Below are positions 58,501 through 64,000 of a stretch of DNA of 64,000 bases, piece after piece (the first letter of the stretch is position 1; every line of letters starts with the position of its first letter). The position numbers and the translations under genes are program-made. The stretch spans positions 18,570,441 to 18,634,440 of the forward strand of contig NC_134838.1 in the NCBI RefSeq assembly GCF_965363235.1. The letters are read 5' to 3'. A model generated the notes under the pieces. The model searched no databases. It was not told the DNA's origin and saw only the letters and a list, made by a program, of their open reading frames with translations. This stretch comes from Mytilus galloprovincialis (taxonomy: Eukaryota > Mollusca > Bivalvia > Mytilida > Mytilidae).

Positions 58501-61500
58501 GGATCTTTCTGAAACTGTACCACAAGATTCCATTCCAAAAAAGGAAGGTTGAGATTGATTTTTGTGGTTATGGCCCAAACTGTTCAGGAATTAGGGGCCA
58601 AAAACAATACTTTTCTAATACTTTGTATACTATGCCTATTTCTTGACCAATTTCAATGGGGTTTTATTCTTGAATTCTTAGGGTTCGTGAATATGCTGTA
58701 TCTAACCGTGTATTAAGTTATTGGAATCTTATCCCCTTTTTGAAGTGGTCAACATGAGGTTCAAAGGGTCCAAAATTAAACTTTGTTTGACTTCATCAAA
58801 AATTGAATTAATGAGGTTTTTTTTATATGCCGAACCTGACCGTGTATTTAGATTTTTAATGTTGGGTCCCATTTTCAAATTGGTCTAAATTGGGTTCCAA
58901 AAATCAATAAATGAATATATGGGGTTCTTTGGTATGCTAAATTTAACCATGTTTTTGGAATTTTTGGGTCCTGTTATCAAATAGGTCTACATTGAGATCA
59001 AAAGGGTCCAAAATGAAACTTTGTTTGATTTGATCAAAAATCGAATTATTGGGGTTCTTTGATAGGCCGAAAATTTAATTTTGTTTGATTCTTTGATTTG
59101 CTGAATCTAATCATGTATTTAGATTCTTTCTCCTCCTTCATGTAGATTTTAGGAACTTTTATAATAACACAATGTTACAGGAATTCATGGCATACGAATG
59201 TATATTCAGATTGTTTGTCTATATTTCAGACTGATATTGAATGGATTAGGGTACCAATGAATTCTACCTTACTTATAATTGAACATTTAGAGTTTGATAA
59301 GAAGTATAAATTTGGTGTATCGTCTGACATCGACCAAGTTAGTTCTGGATTTGAATGGGAAGACTGTTATTATATAACAGGTTTGGGTATGTAAAACTAC
59401 TTAAAGTACTCTAAATCCTATAAACTCAACAATTCGAATAAGTATCAACTTTTTTCTAATTTCTCTAACTGAATGATGCTGAAATTTATGAAATATCTAT
59501 TTGACATTTTAATTAAACTGAATTTAATCCGGGTATCTATAATGAAAAAGAGGGACAACAGATACCAGAGCGACATTCAAACTCATAGAACGAAAATAAA
59601 CGGACAATGCCATGACTAAAAAAGACAAAGACAAAAAAGACAAACAATAGTACACTTAGAAAACTGAAGACAAAGAAACACGAACCCCATCTAAAACGGG
59701 GGTGATCTCAGGTGCTGCGGAAGGGGAGAAAGATCCTACTCAACATTTGGCATCGGTCGTGTTACTCATGTTATTACAAACGCGGTTAATGTGGTCTAAT
59801 TCGGTAGGTTATATTCGTGAAAAGGAAACAGGATTGTAGACATTCAGAACATATCCGATATCATCTGTGAAACGGATATTTCATAACGATCAACCAACTC
59901 GGTATGGCGTCTGTAAAATTAAGGGCAAATGAGTTTATTTACTGATTTGAAAAAGATTTGTTAGTCTAGTATTATTTTTATTTTAGTTTCTTGTTTATAA
60001 TTCTGAGTTTAGTAAGGCGTTCATTATCACTGAACTAGTATATATATTTGTTTGGGGGTCAGCTGAAGGACGCCTCCGGGTTTGGGAATTTCTCGCTGCA
60101 TTGAAGACCTGTTGGTGACCTTCTGCTGTTGTTTGTTCTATGGTCGGGCTGTTGTCTCTTTGACACATTCCCCATTTCCATTCTCAATTTTATTGCTACA
60201 TGTTAAGGGTCTGACATTTTTTTCAGTTCAACCTTAGCTGTTTAAGTCTCAATATCACAATCAAAACCAAGGAGTAAAGAAAGACTCACAAAACCATAGG
60301 ACATTTACATCAACAGTTATAAATAATAAATAAGGAACAACACGAAATGCACTAAAAACCGGGAGTAAAATCAGGTGCTCCGGAAGGGTAAGCATTTCCT
60401 GCAGCAGTTTTGTGTAAAACTAAGATAGAATTGACAAGTTCCAAGAGGACAACGATATACGTTTTGATTTAATCTTATACAATTCAATGACTGTTTAATA
60501 TTGAAATAGTCTACATATTGTAGATTAACAGCAAATCAGATTTTAATTTTAGCTCCGTCTCCTCCAACCCAAGTTGATGTGCAGGCATTTCCTGAAGACG
60601 GAATAACAGTTGATTGGTCAGACCCAAAGTGTGGGGATTCCCCTTACATTGAGTTTTTCAAAGTAACCTGGTGTACTGCAAGCAAAGGTACCACCGACTG
60701 TTCAGGTTGGTACTGTAATGCTCGAATTTGGAAAATGTAATAAATGTAATTTTATTTGTATTATGGTCTATCATTTTTGCTGATGTGATTTGTCTATTGA
60801 GTGTCTATATGCCAGTTTTTTTGTTTTTGTGGCTTTTTTTTGTTTTTATAGTTTTTGTATTTACAGAGATAAAGATTATAACTCTATAATGACTGCTGTA
60901 CCCCATTTTTTAACTTTTTTTATCTATATGTGTGTATGTTTTGCTCACTCTATATTGTCAATATAATGTATTCTTATGTGACTGGCTGTGTCATAAAAGT
61001 TAGAGGTTTAGGTAGCTATGAGACTAGGTTTAATCCATCATGTTCTGCACAAGGTATTGCCTGTACTAAGTCTGGATTATAACAGTTGTTTTCCATTCGT
61101 TTAATGTGTTTTAGCTTTGATTTGGCCATTTGAAAAAGGTCTTTCCGTTTTGATTTTCCTTAGAGTTCGGTATTTTTGTTATTTAATTTTTTGTTTTATA
61201 ATGAACTAATGACTTTAGATTTTGTATAGAAGAATAATTCATCATATTTTTAATTAAATAGTCTTTTCAGTTAACAATATAAATAATCCACTACTGTTAT
61301 TTTCATATGTTCGCTATATTTTCTCTTCACGCAGCATACTTAACATGTTTGCTTTTTAGTTATCACATGAATGAGAAAACGTAAATTCTATTCCATGTTG
61401 CAACATTTTCAAATCGTACCAGTACTTATTTGTGAAAAACAGCTTCATAATTGTCCTTATTAAAGATTTTGTTTTAAGATGTGGGTGTGATTTTAAAATG

Positions 61501-62545
61501 GTTTATTCAAATCTGATTTGATCAAACATGTATTATTGTCTATATTTAGATTACGCCTCTATTGTTCTCTTTCCAATATTTTTTAAATTGATTTGAAATT
61601 TCCACTTGTCAATGGCTTTAAAGTAGCGATCGTATAATACGAAAATCGAAATGACCAGCGTTTCTTATCATTTGCAATTTATAACAAGAAGTGACTATCA
61701 ATTTCGTGAAATGCCTTTTTTCAAAGTAGATATCTCTGTCAATAAGTACCACAACTTTGAGTGTCTAGAGTTTTATGACAAATAATGACCTGAAAAAAAC
61801 TCACTCTAATTAAAAATGCTTGATTTTTATATATAATCCCTATTACCTTTTTTTTTTGCGACATCACAGAATGAGACTTATTGTTTGTTTTAAATGAGAA
61901 GCACGACGGATGCCACATGTGAAGCAGGATCTGCTTACCCTTTCAGAGCACATGAGATCACCCCCTTTTTTTGGTCGGGTCTTAGTTATTTAATCTTTAG
62001 TTTTTTATGTTGTGATTTGTGTACCATTGTTTGTCTGTATTTTTCTTTTTTTTAGCCATGACGTTGTCAATATAAAAAAAGGAGATGTAGTATAATTACC
62101 AGTTGCCAGTTTATTTCCGATTATGAGTTTGAATATCCCTATGGTGTCTTTCGCCCCTCTTGTTGAATGATCATCATGACGATTGCGAACAATGAGGCTG
62201 TAAACATGAGAAAATTCATTACACAAGATTTAATTTTCAGACAGTAGGTGTTTATTGACATGTTACTTCATAGTTCTACCCTGAGAGGAAACACAACACC
62301 AAGAGACATAGAGAACAAACATATTGATACTGAGAAAGTAATATCTAATTCTATTTATTTTGGTATAATTTAATTTTCTATAGGTGTTGAAGAAGGTATG
62401 GAAATTCCATCGACTGAACCAACTAAGCTGGTAATTCCAAATCTAAAGGCGGGAACTTCATATGGTGTCCAAATCCAGCAGATAACAGGCGATGGAAGAA
62501 TTAGTGATTACAGTGATATGGTGTATATACAGCCTACAAATAATG
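40553..62545 (+). CDS. Class I cytokine receptor, gp130/Domeless-like, ectodomain exons 1-12 (3' partial)
   Basis: Exons: 40553-40640, 42352-42651, 45754-45877, 46840-47009, 48055-48191, 48844-49027, 52269-52363, 53371-53584, 57133-57275, 59230-59386, 60553-60705 and 62384-62545. All have AG acceptors and GT donors with consistent phase, giving 642 residues so far. Exon 1 encodes the signal peptide (MKYVILLCMFLYGFVQASFA). Exon 2 is an Ig-like N-terminal domain (CTLD ... YVCNLRN). Exons 3-4 form domain D2 with the class I hallmark NFSCIIYDWDEKMECSWDLG plus a second pair, CPNKNLLKCKW. Exons 5-6 form D3 (CVSLKWNH, LKPNTEYKISIVV), where WSXWS is expected but SSDIGFPS stands. Exon pairs 7-8, 9-10 and 11-12 are three FNIII domains; every domain boundary is phase 1. 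This equals the six-domain gp130 layout. Membrane span, Box1 and tail lie beyond the window. An acceptor (TCTGTTTCAG) 8 bases before the ATG implies a 5' UTR intron. Weak donors end exons 11 and 12. Exon 2's end is uncertain by one base. Confidence 0.85.
41200..41290 (+). repeat. Dispersed repeat family C in receptor intron 1
   Basis: ATAGGAAGATGTGGTGTGAG and the following ATGAGACAACTCTCCATAC match the copies at 37.9 and 57.63 kb. Confidence 0.85.
42093..42282 (+). repeat. 38-bp tandem repeat, 5 copies, next to exon 2
   Basis: CTGATC starts units at 42093, 42131, 42169, 42207 and 42245, with one or two substitutions each. The array ends 70 bases before the exon 2 acceptor. Confidence 0.95.
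43065..43760 (+). repeat. TATACGACC-type repeat in receptor intron 2
   Basis: It begins with a hairpin head (TATACGACC ... GGTCGTATA), then a GTC microsatellite, then a body of repeated units containing GGGGTTCTTTGATATGC-like words. Related copies lie at 44180-44340 and 58220-59160. I recognise it as an abundant molluscan repeat. Confidence 0.8.
44180..44340 (+). repeat. TATACGACC-type repeat, 5' part only
   Basis: The same hairpin head, GTC run and AAGACATTTGGTTTTCGC word as at 43.07 kb, cut off after about 160 bp. Confidence 0.8.
47300..47660. repeat. Degenerate ATAAGATATCTTAT palindrome cluster
   Basis: Variants of the 14-base palindrome (AAGATATCTTATA, GAATATCTTATAAAC, AAGATGTCTTACAAAC, AAGATATCTCATAAAG) recur irregularly through intron 4. 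It looks like a decayed simple repeat. Confidence 0.65.
48144..48494 (+). repeat. 174-bp tandem duplication spanning the exon 5 donor
   Basis: 48144-48317 and 48318-48494 match except for scattered substitutions and a short T/A insertion. The unit contains the last 48 bases of exon 5, its donor and about 126 bases of intron. Confidence 0.9.
48318..48365 (+). other. Potential in-frame duplicated mini-exon (5b) of the receptor
   Basis: In the second duplication copy the segment is preceded by ATTAATTTTAG and followed by GTAGAT. It encodes EKKFIIHITSKWTDDR, a repeat of the last 16 residues of exon 5 with a terminal K changed to R. At 48 bases and phase 0 on both sides it would insert without shifting the frame. 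Use in transcripts is unproven. Confidence 0.4.
49152..49460 (+). repeat. CCCGCGAAATCGCGGG-headed repeat, copy 1
   Basis: The head is a short palindrome, followed by TGTTGTAGGATGA and TTTTTGTAAAAGAT. The same order occurs at 50.53 kb. Confidence 0.8.
49780..50075 (+). repeat. Hammerhead module (putative Penelope pseudo-LTR fragment)
   Basis: It shares CATTTCGGTGTTGACATGAA and GATTACCTTAGCCGTATTTG with the tract downstream of the reverse-transcriptase element at 56.2-56.5 kb and with 19.37-19.66 kb. It ends with the best-preserved hammerhead in the window. Confidence 0.75.
50001..50046 (+). ncRNA. Hammerhead ribozyme, type I topology, short palindromic stem III
   Basis: In order: stem I strand GCGTCA (50001-50006), CTGATGA (50007-50013), stem II GTCT/AGAC (50014-17 with 50023-26, 5-base loop), GAAA (50027-50030), stem III plus cleavage triplet ACGCGCGTC (50030-50038), and the returning stem I strand beginning TGGTGT. 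Stem I forms six pairs including three G-U. ACGCGCGT is its own reverse complement, so stem III is too short for a stable monomer but could pair between two molecules. Penelope-like elements are known to carry such minimal hammerheads in their pseudo-LTRs. Confidence 0.8.
50528..50890 (+). repeat. CCCGCGAAATCGCGGG-headed repeat, copy 2
   Basis: The same palindromic head and body as at 49.15 kb, about 1.37 kb downstream in intron 6, same orientation. Confidence 0.8.
53688..55847 (+). CDS. Penelope-like reverse transcriptase, uninterrupted frame (719 codons)
   Basis: Reverse-transcriptase landmarks are in order: VVPADKAPNNIVFVCK (about residue 273), palm motif A FDFSTLYTSIPH (about 429), GIPMGTNCAPLLADLFLY (about 518) and catalytic FRYIDDVLS with YIDD at about 563, then a thumb-like segment ending HHELVDRYGITISQM. 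The IPMGTNCAP and LYTSIPH forms fit Penelope-like enzymes rather than LINE or LTR enzymes. No GIY-YIG endonuclease follows, unlike canonical Penelope elements; it could be of an endonuclease-lacking type or encode the nuclease in a lost 5' part. The frame opens with TTG after a TAA stop at 53676; the first Met is near residue 204. With no stops or frameshifts over 2.1 kb the copy is young. Confidence 0.85.
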   Translation: MLPFIQKPLGIHHIRTKLYSLPLSKLHSLFNLCLESTVTNPHSNQYKLQAIISDIASHRLFKPVRIGKDEKEKRYFLNLSFANKGLDGVNLGNILHHKLVQSKIPPYFKDQSVPIISYTYTKPIATKIFNYKRVLQDLDIDDFKSKPPDCTCASSQFTYNPAGHVITGDLNIVNNTSLRNVLSKGPKYREPKSINGKYNFKILMDSVEDYARQWAKREKEDVDTLSEWIKAVRSLIQIRINKLNGSINAHATSIFKDPNVAKHLSDLHDKYVVVPADKAPNNIVFVCKSHYINCLINELGIDNSLGNSTYTLTTLTKEEILDNHRSVLCSFGISTKDEELDLPSLYWIPKLHKCPYKQRYIAGSSKCSTKPLSKLLTSILSAIKDGLQSYCETAYSRGGVNQMWILKNSKDLLEYIQSNSLSSCNSIKTFDFSTLYTSIPHSKLKDKLKELVLLCFIKKNGQRRYKYLVLGRDKSYFVKNHSDSNKKFSEIDIIKMLDFLIDNIFVTFGGRVFQQTVGIPMGTNCAPLLADLFLYYYEADFMQELLRKKDKKLAISFNSTFRYIDDVLSLNNSKFGDYVERIYPIELEIKDTTDTVKSASYLDLHLEIDNEGRLKTKLYDKRNDFSFPIVNFPFLSSNIPAAPAYGVYISQLIRYSRACISYHDFLDRGLLLTRKLLNQEFQMVKLKSSLRKFYGRHHELVDRYGITISQMISDMFLTS
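56433..56480 (+). repeat. Decayed hammerhead at the 3' end of the Penelope-like element
   Basis: CTGATGA and the stem II left strand are kept, but GAAA reads GTAA and stem II has a G-U/mismatch end (GTCC/AGAT). The flanking stem I strands are also altered. Activity is unlikely. Confidence 0.65.
56526..56915 (+). repeat. Dispersed repeat family A, long copy
   Basis: It follows the hammerhead module directly, as at 19.66-20.06 kb, with CTTATTTGTACTGTAGTCCT, AAAACCAGGTTCAATCCACC and GGCAGTTGTTATC in the same order. Confidence 0.75.
57368..57410 (-). ncRNA. Hammerhead ribozyme-like motif, core intact, cleavage triplet GTT
   Basis: On the minus strand: GCGTCA, CTGATGA, GTCT-loop-AGAC, GAAA, then CGCGAGTTTGGC. 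All invariant core positions are present. The cleavage triplet is GUU rather than the efficient GUC, and the stem III palindrome is broken by a G-to-A type change. It lies in intron 9, antisense to the receptor. Confidence 0.6.
57630..57677 (+). repeat. Dispersed repeat family C, short copy
   Basis: ATAGGAAGATGTGGTATGAG, TGCCAATGAGACAACTC, then unrelated sequence. Confidence 0.8.
58220..59160 (+). repeat. TATACGACC-type repeat, diverged long copy, receptor intron 9
   Basis: It has a GTC-rich tract (58270-58300), GTCCGAAGACACTTAATTTC and multiple GGGGTTCTTTG-type internal units, as at 43.07 kb. The head hairpin has decayed. It ends about 70 bp before exon 10. Confidence 0.75.
59563..59935 (-). 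repeat. Penelope-like 3' end remnant, antisense, receptor intron 10
   Basis: On the minus strand, codons equivalent to RH.ELVDRY (near 59910) are followed by the 3' tail with CACCTGAGATCACCCC and a further tract to about 59563. It is 5' truncated to fewer than 40 codons. Confidence 0.75.
60125..60192 (-). repeat. Dispersed repeat family B fragment
   Basis: TCTATGGTCGGGCTGTTGTC and TTTGACACATTCCCCATTTC are the complement of 37.74-37.80 kb. Confidence 0.75.
60240..60405 (-). repeat. Penelope-like 3' tail remnant, antisense
   Basis: TCAGGTGCTCCGGAAGGGTA at about 60372 is the complement of the element tail word; the flanking CAACACGAAATGCACTAAAA is a decayed match to 59.68 kb. Confidence 0.6.
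61898..62170 (+). repeat. Penelope-like 3' tail remnant, sense, receptor intron 11
   Basis: GCACGACGGATGCCACATGT and GCAGGATCTGCTTACCC, then the tail to TCTTTCGCCCCTCTTG. It contains no coding part. It ends about 210 bp before exon 12. Confidence 0.75.
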
Positions 62546-64000
62546 GTACCTATCCTAGTGATTAGAATACTATTCTCTGTCTGTAATTTCTATTTCGTCA
62601 ATAGAATAAAATATTTAAACATCTTTTTAAATCTTCTTTCGGATATGGATACAATTGAAATTATGATTGATTAATTGGTTGATTATTTTATACGCCACTT
62701 TCACCACATTTGTGATTTTTCGTTGCGGTCACTTATTATTGGTATGGGACGGCGGAGTGCTCGGAGAGAATCACTAAAACTCCGGTAGTAAAACTAACAA
62801 TCCTAGTCAATAAGATTTTGATTTGATTACGTTTTGTATGCATACATATTTACAGTATGAATGTCTTTCAAGTCAGGAATATCTCAAAATCTTATAAATG
62901 ACATTGAAGAGATAGTTTGGTTACTTTCCATCAATATTGGTGCAAGTTATAAAAATATTTATCACCCTATGATTTGAAGATAACAAGTCAAGACAATTTT
63001 CAAAAATATCTATTCTATAATGAAATACTTTACATACAATGGACTACTTAGTGTCAATGGATCAATACCTTAACAATATAAATCAAATATCTTCTATATA
63101 TACTTTTGTAAAAGGGCGATAACCAGTGGTTATGGAATTGTTCTTTTAAATGAGTGAAATAAACAACTATTTGTATTAAGGGTTATCCGTTTTAGCTTTT
63201 TCTAGGTCACATATCTCAAATCATAATTTCAAAAAATAAATGTCTTTTTAATGAACCAGTTAGTTATGATTATTCATTCAAACATTTGAAAGGCAAAAAC
63301 AGCTTTACAAGGACGTAATTTTACATCTCAATCTCAATATTCTTCACAGTTAACACCAATCTTTTTATATTCACTGTTTTGTTATAAGTATATAAGATGC
63401 GATTAAAAAGTTTACGACATGACAATTGACAATTAGCTCAGTTTTAAAGTTCTTTATATCTGATATATTCTGACTTGAATATGTTTATATACTGATTTTT
63501 AGGCGTACATTTCGTCCTAATAGAGGTTTCTCAACATCTTACCAACGAACGAAAATCGCCCTAACTTGACGTAACTTGCCGTAACGAGAAAAGAGGGAGC
63601 AGTAATTTATCTTAAAATATTGGATTATCGGCTGTGCTCTTCTTCCCTTTGAAATATCTTTTATATGTAAAATATGCAGGCTTGATTTTTTTAAAAACAT
63701 TTTGAATCAAATACATATTATATTTATTTGATATTATATAATATATAATATACAAGTTACTGTTCAATCAACACAGTTGAAAGTCTTACTGATCTATAAA
63801 TTTAAACGAAGAATATATAATATTTAATCAAAGGACAGTAATCGTACAAGAAATTTTAATAAACATGATGACAACATCACTATTTAGTATATGTGAAAAA
63901 GGTAAATATAGATCTATGGATGGAAAGGGATAAGAATCTTTTTGAATCTTAGATAGAAGTTGATTAACGGTAAAATTTCTTTCGTGGACATGAAGTAAAA
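62546..64000 (+). other. Intron 12 of the receptor (partial)
   Basis: AT-rich, with no further exon found before the window end. The exon for the membrane-spanning segment is expected next. A TAATATATAATATAC-type AT repeat lies near 63728-63750. Confidence 0.45.

Overview
The window is eukaryotic and looks like a bivalve mollusc, most probably a mussel (Mytilidae). It is AT-rich, its genes are split by GT-AG introns, and repeat families I associate with mussel genomes recur throughout (tRNA-derived SINEs, Penelope-like retroelement tails, hammerhead modules, 'TATACGACC...GGTCGTATA' and 'AGCTCACCT...AGGTGAGC' elements). The species is an inference from memory of these families.

Layout. 1-1043 (+) is the last coding part of a gene that begins off the left edge: an acidic tyrosine-rich tail with six 'GY[L/I/F]' sites, compatible with the cytoplasmic tail of a signalling receptor. 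10474-23015 (-) is a complete SSUH2 homologue in twelve coding exons (369 aa). 40553-62545 (+) is the ectodomain of a class I cytokine receptor of the gp130/Domeless type: signal peptide, N-terminal Ig-like domain, a two-domain cytokine-binding module with the CxW hallmark, and three fibronectin III domains, in twelve exons. The membrane and cytoplasmic exons lie beyond 64000. The left-edge tail and this receptor are on the same strand and could be tandem paralogues, but no shared sequence in the window proves it.

Between and inside these genes the DNA is mostly mobile-element debris. A diverged inverted duplication pairs about 8.2-11.9 kb with 26.8-30.8 kb; the second copy holds a dead SSUH2 exon, a truncated Penelope-like insertion and, inside that, a foldback element. 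The 32.6-39.7 kb block holds a frameshifted gag-like gene, a LINE ORF remnant, a zinc-finger/uncharacterised gene with homopolymer frameshifts and a truncated BEL/Pao-like gag with its leader. Intron 8 of the receptor hosts a Penelope-like element with an uninterrupted 719-codon reverse-transcriptase frame.

The most distinctive non-coding signal is a set of at least eight hammerhead-ribozyme-like motifs. One (50001-50046) keeps every core element and has a self-complementary stem III; one (57368-57410, minus) keeps the core but has a weak cleavage triplet; the rest are decayed. No bacterial features, CRISPR arrays, rRNA genes or canonical functional tRNA genes were seen. Exon limits come from splice signals and reading phase only and have no transcript support.
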